Assembly (NCBI GenBank): GCA_963709875.1 | Contig: CAVPYB010000012.1 | Span: forward strand, 248,001-312,000 | DNA length: 64,000 nucleotides | Direction: 5' to 3' | Origin: JAQBDA01 sp963709875 | GTDB lineage: Bacteria; Chloroflexota; Anaerolineae; Anaerolineales; UBA4823 | Notes under the pieces: generated by a model | What the model was told of the DNA's origin: nothing | Seen by the model: the letters and a program-made list of their open reading frames with translations, nothing else | The model's database searches: none | In this document: positions 27,943-36,462 of the stretch, one piece after another | How positions within the stretch are numbered: position 1 is the stretch's first letter | Layout: the number at the start of each line of letters is the position of its first letter | Translations under genes and position numbers: made by a program

Positions 27943-29177
27943 TGCCAGCTGTCAGCCGGGACGTCCGACTGCTGTTCACCACCCGGTTCTTACGCCTGTT
28001 CGCCTACGGCTTCCTGTCGGTAATCCTGGTGCTGTACCTGCGCCAACTCGAGATTACCGAGGTACAGATCGGTCTGCTGCTCACCCTCACGCTGCTCGGC
28101 GATACCCTGATCGCGCTGTGGATCACGATCTCTGCCGACCGGATTGGCAGGCGGAGAATGCTGATCGTCAGCTCGCTGCTGGTGGTCGCAGCAGGGATCG
28201 TATTCAGCCTGACGAATAACTTCTGGGTGCTGCTGGCAGCTGCAACCATCGGTGTCATCAGCCCCAGTGGGTACGAAGTCGGTCCATTCCTGGCGATCGA
28301 ACAAGCCTCCCTCACCCAGACCCTGCCGGATAGGCTGCGCACACAGGTTTTCGCCTGGTATAACCTGATGGGCTCGGTAGCAACTGCCCTTGGAGCACTG
28401 TTCGGAGGTGTGCTGGTCCAGGCGCTCCAGCGCTCTGGGGCGACGCCGCTTGCTAGCTACCGCACCGCCCTGCTCATCTACGCTGCCAACGGGCTGCTGC
28501 TGGTATTTTTCTTCGCTTTTTTGAGCCGCGCTATAGAGGTGGACACAGCCACCCAGGGAAACCTGGCTAGGCTCAAGACTCGCTTCGGCCTGCACCGCTC
28601 GCAGAAGATTGTATTCAAGCTTTCGTCCCTCTTCGCACTGGATGCTTTTGCCGGTGGTTTCATCATTCAAAGTCTGCTGGTGTACTGGTTCTATATACGC
28701 TTTGAAGCTGAACCTGCGGTACTGGGGAGCATCTTCTTTGCTGCCAATCTCCTATCCGGTTTATCCGCGCTGCTCGCCGCCAGGTTGGCGAAAAGATTTG
28801 GTCTGATCAACACCATGGTGTTCACCCATATCCCTTCCAACATCCTGCTGATGCTTGTGCCGCTGATGCCTACTCTTTGGCTGGCAGCTGGGATACTGAT
28901 GGTGCGCTACAGCATCTCTCAGATGGACGTGCCGACCCGCCAATCGTATACTATGGCTGTTGTCGATCCGGACGAGAGGTCCGCAGCAGCAGGTATAACC
29001 GGAGTCGCCAGGACAACCGGAGCAGCGTTGGCACCCGTATTTACCGGGATTTTCATGACCAACCCCTTGCTGCTGGCATCACCTTTCTTCGTCGCTGGGG
29101 TATTGAAAATCATCTATGATCTCATGCTGTACCGGAACTTCCAGTCCGTTAAACCTCCGGAGGAATTAACTACCTGA
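27942..29177 (+). CDS. MFS transporter
   Basis: A 411-residue protein with about twelve hydrophobic segments. The first cytoplasmic loop carries the MFS signature in altered form (SADRIGRRRMLIVSS). The ATG at 27942 overlaps the selD stop (TAATG), which fixes the start. The substrate is not predictable. The gamma-glutamyltransferase gene begins 1 bp after its stop, so transport of a peptide or glutathione-like compound is possible but unproven. Confidence 0.83.
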   Translation: MPAVSRDVRLLFTTRFLRLFAYGFLSVILVLYLRQLEITEVQIGLLLTLTLLGDTLIALWITISADRIGRRRMLIVSSLLVVAAGIVFSLTNNFWVLLAAATIGVISPSGYEVGPFLAIEQASLTQTLPDRLRTQVFAWYNLMGSVATALGALFGGVLVQALQRSGATPLASYRTALLIYAANGLLLVFFFAFLSRAIEVDTATQGNLARLKTRFGLHRSQKIVFKLSSLFALDAFAGGFIIQSLLVYWFYIRFEAEPAVLGSIFFAANLLSGLSALLAARLAKRFGLINTMVFTHIPSNILLMLVPLMPTLWLAAGILMVRYSISQMDVPTRQSYTMAVVDPDERSAAAGITGVARTTGAALAPVFTGIFMTNPLLLASPFFVAGVLKIIYDLMLYRNFQSVKPPEELTT

Positions 29178-29178
29178 C

Positions 29179-30813
29179 ATGGAAAATAACCCAGACGAGC
29201 TGACTTTTAATTCCAGGCGTTCGCCGGTCGTCGGCCGAGGCGGCATGGTCGCTGCCTCGCAGCCGCTGGCAGTTGCCGCCGGGTTGGAAAACCTGGTACA
29301 GGGCGGTACTGCGGCAGATGCCGCGGTGGCTGTTGCAGCAGCACTGAACGTAACCGAGCCCACCTCCACCGGGATCGGCGGGGACTGCTTCGCTCTCTAC
29401 TACCAGGCCAGCACGCGCCAGGTCAGCGCCCTCAACGGCTCCGGCCGCGCCCCGGCTGCTCTGACCCTGGAGCGCCTGCAGCGCGAGGGTTTCGAGCACG
29501 AGCTGCCGCCCTTTCATGCATATACGGTCACCGTCCCAGGCGCTTGTGCTGGTTGGTGCGACCTGGTGGAGCGCTTCGGTCAATTATCGATGGCAAAAGT
29601 ACTGGCACCCGCCATCCGCCTGGCAGAAGAGGGCTTCCCGGTCGCACCGATCACGGCGCATTTCTGGCAGCGCGGCGCGCAGCGCCAGCTGCGTTCGGCT
29701 CCGGGAGGTCACGAGTTGACCATCGATGGACGCGGCCCCCAACCTGGAGAGATCTTCCGCAATCCGGGTCTGGCGCGCACGCTGACGGCAGTGGCCGGCG
29801 GCGGCAAGACTGCGTTTTACCAGGGGCAAATTGCTGAAGAGATCGCCAGAACGATCCAGGCTTCCGGCGGCTGTCTGAGCCAGGAAGACCTGGCCACGCA
29901 TACAAGCACCTGGGACCAGCCGATCTCCACCAATTACCGTAGCATTGATATCTGGGAATGCCCACCTAACGGTCAGGGATTGACAGCCCTTCTCGGGCTG
30001 AACATCCTGGAAGGGTTTGACCTGACCTCTCTGCCGCCGCTGTCTGCAGCCCGCCTGCACCTGGTGATCGAAGCTCTGCGCCTCGCATTCGCCGACAGCC
30101 GCTGGTACGTGACCGACCCTGCCTTCAACCCGGCGCCGCTCGAATGGTTGCTTTCCAAACAATATGGGGAAGAGCGCCGCCGGTCAATTGACCATCGGCA
30201 GGCAAACCCCGACCGGAAGCACGGGGTTCCGGTGACATCCTCAGACACGGTCTACCTGAGCGTGGTGGACGGGATGGGCAATGCCTGCTCATTCATCAAC
30301 AGCAACTATATGGGTTTCGGCACCGGGATCGTACCCCGCGGCTGGGGGTTCAGCCTGCAGAACCGGGGACACAATTTCAGCCTCGACCCGCGCCATCCAA
30401 ACGCGCTGGCGCCGGGCAAACGCCCATACCATACGATCATCCCTGCCATGGCAACCCACCCGAATGGGGAGCTGTACGCAAGCTTCGGCGTGATGGGCGG
30501 CTTTATGCAGCCTCAAGGGCATATTCAGGTGCTGACTGCCATGCTCGACGACGGGCTGAACCCGCAATCAGCCCTGGACCGGCCGCGCCTCTGCATCGAA
30601 GATGGCACTGCCGGGGGTAGAGTTGCCCTGGAGCAGGGCATCCCACAGGATACTGCTGCACAGCTAGAAACGATGGGACACCGTGTTTATCCGGTTTCCG
30701 GACACGAGCGCGCCATCTTCGGCCGCGGCCAGATTATCCTGCGCGACCGGCAATCGGGGGTGCTGTGGGGGGGGAGCGACCCGCGCGCTGATGGCTGCGC
30801 GATGAGCCTGTAA
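29179..30813 (+). CDS. gamma-glutamyltransferase family protein
   Basis: A 544-residue Ntn-hydrolase. N-terminal landmarks are GGMVAASQPLAV, GGTAADAAVAVAAALNV and TSTGIGGDCFALYY. The small subunit would begin at the Thr in SSDTVYLSVVDGMGNACSFI, where the family nucleophile precedes the strand LSVVD. MGGFMQPQGHIQVL and DRPRLCIEDG close the fold. It is nearer to the YwrD-type branch than to classic Ggt; no signal peptide is evident. It is tightly packed behind the MFS gene. Confidence 0.87.
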   Translation: MENNPDELTFNSRRSPVVGRGGMVAASQPLAVAAGLENLVQGGTAADAAVAVAAALNVTEPTSTGIGGDCFALYYQASTRQVSALNGSGRAPAALTLERLQREGFEHELPPFHAYTVTVPGACAGWCDLVERFGQLSMAKVLAPAIRLAEEGFPVAPITAHFWQRGAQRQLRSAPGGHELTIDGRGPQPGEIFRNPGLARTLTAVAGGGKTAFYQGQIAEEIARTIQASGGCLSQEDLATHTSTWDQPISTNYRSIDIWECPPNGQGLTALLGLNILEGFDLTSLPPLSAARLHLVIEALRLAFADSRWYVTDPAFNPAPLEWLLSKQYGEERRRSIDHRQANPDRKHGVPVTSSDTVYLSVVDGMGNACSFINSNYMGFGTGIVPRGWGFSLQNRGHNFSLDPRHPNALAPGKRPYHTIIPAMATHPNGELYASFGVMGGFMQPQGHIQVLTAMLDDGLNPQSALDRPRLCIEDGTAGGRVALEQGIPQDTAAQLETMGHRVYPVSGHERAIFGRGQIILRDRQSGVLWGGSDPRADGCAMSL

Positions 30814-30912
30814 CCACGCGTGGAGCAGCTATCGGCACGAAGGTGTTAGAAGCTCACAAGGGAACACCTACGTGGTCTAAACCACAATTTGTTATTAGAA
30901 AGGGAATTTGAA

Positions 30913-31437
30913 ATGATTATCGACAAGAAACTGGAACAGGCAATCAACGAACAAATCGGACGCGAATTCGGCGCCAGCTTGCAGTACGTCAACATCGCGG
31001 CTTACTTCGACTCGGACGACCTGCCCAACCTGGCAGCCTTCTTTTACCGCCAGGCGGACGAGGAGCACATACACGCCATGAAGTTCGCCAACTATTTGAT
31101 CGATGCCAGCGCTCGCGTGCGGATTCCGGCAATAGACCAGCCTAAGCACGATTTCGCATCCGCCGAGGAGGCAGTCCAGGCGGCATTGAAATGGGAAATG
31201 GAGGTCACCCGCCAGATCAACGCTCTAATGGATATGGCGATCGAGCAGAACGATCATATCTCCCAGGATTTCTTGCGCTGGTTCGTAACCGAACAGCTCG
31301 AAGAAATCTCAACCATGGAGAAGCTGCTCAGCATCATAAGGCGCTCTAAGGATAACCTGCTCTTTGCAGATGACTACCTGGCTCGCAACCCGATCGTGCC
31401 GCCTGAAGCCGCCAGTGCAGACGGCGGGGCCACATAA
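30913..31437 (+). CDS. ferritin-like non-heme iron storage protein
   Basis: A 174-residue four-helix protein. Ferroxidase-type ligands appear in REFGASLQYVNIAAYF, DEEHIHAMKFANYL and the third-helix EMEVTRQINALMD; a QLEEISTMEKLLS segment completes the site. The ATG at 30913 follows AAAGGGAA; the longer frame from 30889 has no better signal. A hairpin AGGTGTT/AACACCT (30841-30869) and a palindrome GTGGTCTAAACCAC (30872-30885) precede it and could be regulatory. A second ferritin gene is at 60894. Confidence 0.87.
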   Translation: MIIDKKLEQAINEQIGREFGASLQYVNIAAYFDSDDLPNLAAFFYRQADEEHIHAMKFANYLIDASARVRIPAIDQPKHDFASAEEAVQAALKWEMEVTRQINALMDMAIEQNDHISQDFLRWFVTEQLEEISTMEKLLSIIRRSKDNLLFADDYLARNPIVPPEAASADGGAT

Positions 31438-31442
31438 GAACC

Positions 31443-31474
31443 AAAAAGGGCGCTTCGTTCAGCGCCCTTTTATT
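31443..31474. terminator. bidirectional intrinsic terminator between ferritin and antiporter genes
   Basis: AAAGGGCGCT and AGCGCCCTTT flank a 6-nt loop, with A- and T-runs on either side. It serves the converging genes at 30913 and 31488. Confidence 0.85.
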
Positions 31475-31487
31475 ATGCTCCGGGTGC

Positions 31488-32471
31488 TCAGACTCCTAGG
31501 CCTCGGGTGTAGAGAAACCACATGCCCAGAAAGTAGACCACCAGTATCACCAGCGCATCCACCTCAACGAATAACAAACGGCGCTCCACACGAGCGATAT
31601 TTCCAATCAGACCCAGACATGTCAGCAGCAAACCCAGCATGCCAACGATGGCAAACGCCGGATCGATCTCCGCCAGAAACCGTCCCTGGAAGTACAGGAG
31701 ATCAGTCAGCCCGAGCGTAAACATATTGAACAGATTGCTACCAAAAAGGTTGCCGACAGCCAGATCAAAAGCCCCGATCCTTAGGGCAGCGACTGTGGCT
31801 ACAAGTTCGGGCAGCGAAGTGACGATTGCCAGAAGGGCAGCTCCGATAAATCCGGCACTAAGTCCGGTGATCACCCCGATCTGGTCTGCGCTGCGTACAA
31901 GGAAAGGCGTCACCAGGACGAGCACCAGGGTCGCCAGCGCAAAGCCAGCCAGGGCGCGCTTCAGGCTAGGTGTACTGGCATCCTCGGCGACAACCTGAGC
32001 GCTGGGTGGACCGGCTTGGTTCTGGATTAATCGCACCCCGACGACATACACGATAATCAGCAGCAGGCTGCCGTATCCGACCCATCCAAAGCCGATGTGA
32101 ATTCCGCCGAGGATAACGAAGACCGCCATTCCGATCAGCAGGATCGCCAGGCTGGCGGTCAGTACATGGCGCATTGCCACAGCGCGCAGAATGCGAGACT
32201 GCTGCCCCACCAGGTCTAATACCGCCAGCATAAACATGTTGAACAGGTTGCTCCCAAAGATGCTGCCCGCAGCCAGATTCGGTGAGCCAATTGCCAGGGC
32301 GTTCAGCGCAGAAAGCAGCTCTGGCAGGGAGGTGGCGCCCGCCAGCAACAAGGTACCGATAAACATCCCACTCAACCCGGTGCGCACTGCGATTACATCC
32401 CCATATTGAGCCAGCTTGATGGCTGCCAATACAACCAGGACCGCGCTGAGGATGAATTGAAGCCATATCAT
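31488..32471 (-). CDS. calcium/sodium antiporter (CaCA superfamily)
   Basis: A 327-residue protein with about ten hydrophobic segments. Two alpha-repeats are clear: GATSLPELLSALNALAIG with GSIFGSNLFNMFML, and TSLPELVATVAALRIG with GNLFGSNLFNMFTL. These line the ion pathway in the YrbG/NCX family. It exchanges Ca2+ for Na+ or H+ across the inner membrane. It stands alone and converges on the ferritin gene with a shared terminator. Confidence 0.88.
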   Translation of the reverse strand: MIWLQFILSAVLVVLAAIKLAQYGDVIAVRTGLSGMFIGTLLLAGATSLPELLSALNALAIGSPNLAAGSIFGSNLFNMFMLAVLDLVGQQSRILRAVAMRHVLTASLAILLIGMAVFVILGGIHIGFGWVGYGSLLLIIVYVVGVRLIQNQAGPPSAQVVAEDASTPSLKRALAGFALATLVLVLVTPFLVRSADQIGVITGLSAGFIGAALLAIVTSLPELVATVAALRIGAFDLAVGNLFGSNLFNMFTLGLTDLLYFQGRFLAEIDPAFAIVGMLGLLLTCLGLIGNIARVERRLLFVEVDALVILVVYFLGMWFLYTRGLGV

Positions 32472-32486
32472 GATTACATCATCCCT

Positions 32487-32834
32487 TTACGATGTTGGCT
32501 CTATTCCCTTAATTACCGGGACAGGCCAGGCCGCAAACACCCCCGTATTCGGTTTATTGAGATCCCCGACAACAGATTCTGCAGCTGCCAGGCACCTATT
32601 CACCACTGATTCATCCCCTACGATGGCGAACAGGGTGAAATGATTCTCTTCATCGCTGCTCATCAGGCGGTTGATGCCCGCCATAATGGTCGTGCCGACC
32701 AGCCTGGCTCGCCTCCTCCGGTTTATCCCGGTGCTTTCCACAATCGTTGCACCGTTAACACCTTCAGCATACCAGGCGTCCAAAACTGCATCCAGCTGGT
32801 TGGGGTCATCTAATACGAACATTATCATAAACAT
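32487..32834 (-). CDS. small PII-like protein
   Basis: A 115-residue protein. The pattern (MFVLDDPNQLDAVLDAWYAEG, then GINRLMSSDEENHFTLFAIVGDE) resembles PII-like and CutA-like trimeric ferredoxin-fold proteins, but the T-loop tyrosine region of true GlnB is absent. The ATG at 32834 is chosen because GGAGGG lies upstream; three Met codons are close together. It is 15 bp upstream of the antiporter gene on the same strand, so it may regulate that transporter, as PII-like proteins do for others. That is inference. Confidence 0.55.
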   Translation of the reverse strand: MFMIMFVLDDPNQLDAVLDAWYAEGVNGATIVESTGINRRRRARLVGTTIMAGINRLMSSDEENHFTLFAIVGDESVVNRCLAAAESVVGDLNKPNTGVFAAWPVPVIKGIEPTS

Positions 32835-32870
32835 AAGCAATCCCTCCGGAGAATTTCCATGACATTATAC

Positions 32871-32911
32871 AAAATAGCGGGGCGCTTCATTCGGCTTATG
32901 AAACGCCCCGC
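32871..32911 (-). terminator. intrinsic terminator after the NifU-domain gene
   Basis: GCGGGGCG (32877-32884) pairs with CGCCCCGC (32904-32911); inner bases TTCAT/ATGAA extend the stem. On the minus strand a TATTTT run follows. Confidence 0.75.
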
Positions 32912-32949
32912 AGATGCAAAATTTGAATTAATTGGGGATGTTCGGGAGA

Positions 32950-33213
32950 CTACTCGATATCAACCACACGTTTGATCTCGGGGAAGAACTGGCGTACCGT
33001 CCCCTCGACCCATCCGTGCAGGGTGTTTGGCGAGAGCGGGCACCCCAAACAAGCCCCGCCCAGGCGCACCTTCAGCTCATCATCTTGTAATGAGACCATT
33101 TCCACGGAGCCTCCGTGGAAGTGCTCGATATATGCGCTGATATTCTCCAACAGAGCATTCACTCGATCTTCGTATTCCATTTGCGAACTCTGGTCGGCGG
33201 CTATCATCCTCAA
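32950..33213 (-). CDS. NifU C-terminal-domain iron-sulfur scaffold protein
   Basis: An 87-residue single-domain protein. The Fe-S site CLGCPLS sits in the usual place after VRLGGA and before the NTLHGWVEGTVRQFFPEI helix. Such proteins carry or deliver 4Fe-4S clusters. Its ATG overlaps the stop of the upstream cNMP-domain gene (ATGA), so the two are translationally coupled and share the operator at 33774. Confidence 0.88.
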   Translation of the reverse strand: MRMIAADQSSQMEYEDRVNALLENISAYIEHFHGGSVEMVSLQDDELKVRLGGACLGCPLSPNTLHGWVEGTVRQFFPEIKRVVDIE

Positions 33214-33695
33214 GCCTCCTTTATGCTCGGTAAACCACTGCCAATCCCCTGTATCAATAATTCTACCACCTGTTCGTGGGTATGGCGAAGGCGATCGGCG
33301 ATCACCCAGGCAAGTCGCTCCAGGATGAGGATACCCGTATCCGGGTAGTCTTCACACAGGCGCTTGAGATCTCTTCCACGCACACGCAGCATCTGTGAAT
33401 AGGCAGTACAGATGGCAGCAGAAGTGTATAGGCGGTTACCAAGCGCGGCAGACCAGCCGACGATTCCGCCAGGACGGACGCGCGTAATCGTGATCGGCGG
33501 TCCATCTTCAGGCTTGTAGCGGATCGTCACCTCTCCACTTACAACCAGATATAGGAATTCCGCAGGATCACCTTGCTCGAACAGAACGTTGCCCGTGTAG
33601 CAATCACATGGCACGAAAATTGGGCGTAAAATCTGTAATTGAGCAGGGCTAAGATCTTGAAACAGCGGCAGCTGTTGATAGATATCACCGGGCAT
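33210..33695 (-). CDS. stand-alone cyclic-nucleotide-binding-domain protein
   Basis: A 161-residue protein with one cNMP-binding fold (about 8-125; FEQGDPAEFLYLVVSGEVTI and a GGIVGWSAAL turn). A helix follows, but there is no winged-helix DNA-binding domain: the frame stops where Crp would begin it. The stop overlaps the NifU-domain start, so this is probably not truncation. Possible roles are a ligand sensor acting by protein contact, or control of Fe-S transfer; both are speculative. Confidence 0.8.
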   Translation of the reverse strand: MPGDIYQQLPLFQDLSPAQLQILRPIFVPCDCYTGNVLFEQGDPAEFLYLVVSGEVTIRYKPEDGPPITITRVRPGGIVGWSAALGNRLYTSAAICTAYSQMLRVRGRDLKRLCEDYPDTGILILERLAWVIADRLRHTHEQVVELLIQGIGSGLPSIKEA

Positions 33696-33745
33696 ATTGT
33701 CTTGCTCGCTCTCTGGTACTATACACTGTAACCAGAGAGGCTTTT

Positions 33746-33789
33746 AATATATAGTGGCAAATATCCTCAAACGGGTGATAAAGGTCACC
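33746..33789 (-). promoter_or_regulatory. Crp/Fnr-type operator and -10 box of the cNMP/NifU pair
   Basis: On the minus strand GGTGACCTTTATCACC (33789-33774) is a perfect palindrome of the GTGA-N6-TCAC type. A TATATT box follows exactly 22 bp later (33751-33746), the same spacing and hexamer as in the nrfHA promoter. A second inverted repeat, CTCTCTGGT/ACCAGAGAG (33709-33739), lies in the leader. Confidence 0.65.
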
Positions 33790-33807
33790 TGCTGGTGTGA
33801 CAGGACG

Positions 33808-33838
33808 AAAAAGTGCCAGGCGACTGGTCGCCTGGCAC
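33808..33838 (-). terminator. intrinsic terminator of clpC
   Basis: GTGCCAGGCGA and TCGCCTGGCAC form a perfect 11-bp stem with a 4-nt loop, followed by TTTTT on the minus strand, 23 bp past the clpC stop. Confidence 0.85.
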
Positions 33839-33860
33839 CCAAATTAACCGTTATCCGCCC

Positions 33861-36339
33861 TCAAGCGCTGACCTCGCTTACCTGCTCAGCAGGTATCTCC
33901 TGGTCGAGGCGCTCGAATACCAAAGAGCTGCTTTCTTTAGCTACATCAACCAGGATCGCATCCCCGCTGCTGAACTCTCCGCTCAGCAGGCTCACTGACA
34001 GCGGGCTCTCGACGTGCTTCTGCAAGGCACGGCGCAGAGGCCGCGCTCCAAAGGCAGCATCATAACCTTCATCTGCCAGCCATTTACGGGCAGCCGGTGT
34101 CAGCTCAACCGTCAGACCATGCTCACTGAGACGCTCCCGCACCTCGTTCATCTGGAGATCGACGATCTCCTGCATTTGGTCCAGAGATAGCTCGGAGAAG
34201 GTGATGATCTCATCAATCCGGTTGAGGAATTCAGGCCGGAAGGTGCTCTTAAGCGCCTTCTCGATCTTCTCCTGTTCAGCTCGCTCCTCCGAATCTCCCG
34301 TCCGCTGCAGAAAACCCAGACTGCCAGAGCGGCGGACGAATTCAGTCCCCAGGTTGCTGGTCATAACAAGTAACGGTATTGCGGAAGTCAACCATCCTGC
34401 CCTGACCATCCGTCAACCGGCCGTCATCCAGGATCTGAAGCAGGGCATTCCAAACTTCAGGATGGGCTTTTTCGATTTCATCGAACAGGATCACACGGTA
34501 GGGGCGCCGTCGCACAGCTTCGGTGAGCTGACCGCCTTCCTCATAACCGACATATCCGGGAGGCGCACCGAACAGGCGCGAGACAGTATGCTGCTCCCGA
34601 TATTCGCTCATATCGATCCGAACCAGGGCATCCTCGTCGTCGAACATGAACTCTGCCAACGCCTTCGCCAGCTCGGTTTTTCCGACGCCTGAGGGGCCGA
34701 TGAAGATGAACGAACCGATGGGGCGGCGGGGGTCCTTCAACCCGGACCGCGCCCGGCGGATCGCATCCGAGATGGCATGGATGGCCTCGTCCTGACCGAT
34801 AATGCGCTCGTGCAGGCGGTCTTCCATCTGGAGCAGTTTTTCGGCTTCGGTTTCCATCATCTGGGTCACCGGGATGCCGGTCCACTGCGCGACGACCTCG
34901 GCGATATCGTTGACATCGACGACTTCATCCAGCTCGTGCTCCGATTCCCACTGGTCTCGCCGCGTATTGAACTCCCCTTCCAGGCGCAGTCGTTCGGCTT
35001 TCTTCTGTGCCGCGCGCTCGTAATCGCGCTCCAGACCGGCCTGCTCTTCTTCTGCCGACATGCGCTCGATATCGCTCTTCATCTCTTTAAGGTCGGCTGG
35101 CAGCGAATACAATGCCACGCGCAGCTTGGCGGCGGCTTCATCCATCAGGTCGATCGCTTTATCCGGCAGGTGGCGGTCGGTAACATAGCGGGTGGAAAGC
35201 TTGGCTGCTGCCACCAGTGCTTCATCAGAGAAATGCACCTTGTGGTGAGCTTCATAGCGATCGCGCAGCCCGTGCAGCATGTTGATGGTGTCTTCAACGC
35301 TCGGCTCTTCAACATATACCGGCGCGAAACGACGCTCCAGGGCAGCATCTTTTTCGATATGCTTATGGTACTCATCCAGGGTGGTTGCCCCGACGCACTG
35401 CAGCTCGCCGCGCGCCAGTGCTGGCTTGAGCATATTGGATGCATCCATCGCCCCCTGAGCCGCGCCTGCGCCGACTACTGTATGCAGCTCATCGATGAAC
35501 AGGATGACCTCGCCCGATGAGCGCTGGATCTCCTCGATGGCAGCTTTCAAGCGCTCTTCGAACTCACCGCGGAAGCGGGAGCCGGCGATCATAGCGCTCA
35601 GGTCCAGCGATACCACCCGCTTGCCCATCAGGATTTCGGGGACATCATTGGCAGCGATCTTCTGCGCCAGCCCTTCCACAATGGCGGTCTTGCCTACGCC
35701 CGCCTCACCGATGAGCACAGGGTTGTTCTTGGTACGCCGGGAGAGGATCTGGATCACACGCAAGATCTCACTGTCGCGCCCGATCACAGGGTCCAGCTTG
35801 CCCTCACGCGCCGATTGAGTCAGGTCGCGTGAGTATTTTTCTAACGTGCGGTAGCGTGTTTCTGCCTGCGGGTCTGTCACCCGCTGCCCGCCGCGGATCT
35901 GCTGGATGGCGTCATAAACACGCTCGCGAGTAATACCCGCACCTTCCATCAAGCGCGCCGCCGGGGTGCTGCGCTCGCTCAAGATCGCCAGGAAGATATG
36001 CTCTGTGGATATGTACTCATCCTTCAAGCGATTGGCTTCTTCATTGGCGAGGTCGATGATCCGCTTGACCCGGGGAGTGATAAAAATCTGCCCGGCGCCA
36101 CCCCCAAAAATATTGGCTTTAGGACTGGTGCGCAGGATGTAATCCAATCGTTCTGTCAGGGCGGCCGCATCTACTTTTAACAGATCGAGTATCTGCGTAA
36201 CCACGCCCTGAGGTTGTTCAATTAATGCCAGCAGAATATGCTCCGTGTCTATCTGGTTGTGACCATAGCGCTGGATGATTTCTGCAGCACGCTGCGCGGC
36301 TTCTTGGGCGCGCTCAGTAAACCTATCAAATCGCATCAT
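33861..36339 (-). CDS. clpC: ClpC-type AAA+ unfoldase (frameshifted)
   Basis: A Hsp100 unfoldase. Clp N-terminal repeats (1-150) are followed by AAA1 (Walker A GEAGVGKT, Walker B ILFIDELHT). A short middle domain with a UVR-like segment (ERDYERAAQKKAERL) favours ClpC over ClpB. AAA2 has Walker A GPSGVGKTELAKALAEF and Walker B ILFDEIEKAH. The frame breaks near 34375, after MVDFRNTV. The rest (MTSNLGTEF, GARPLRRALQKHVESPLS) is in the frame of 33861-34409. Removing one base gives about 825 residues. Confidence 0.93.
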
Positions 36340-36462
36340 ACAGGTAATCCTTCCTTCGGCAAATGAACATTTGCCCAGGGTGATTATAACATCGACAACA
36401 TTAAGGTAATGATTGCGTTGCGTTAGAGGATTATATGAATGGATGCCCCTCTGACGCCAGTA

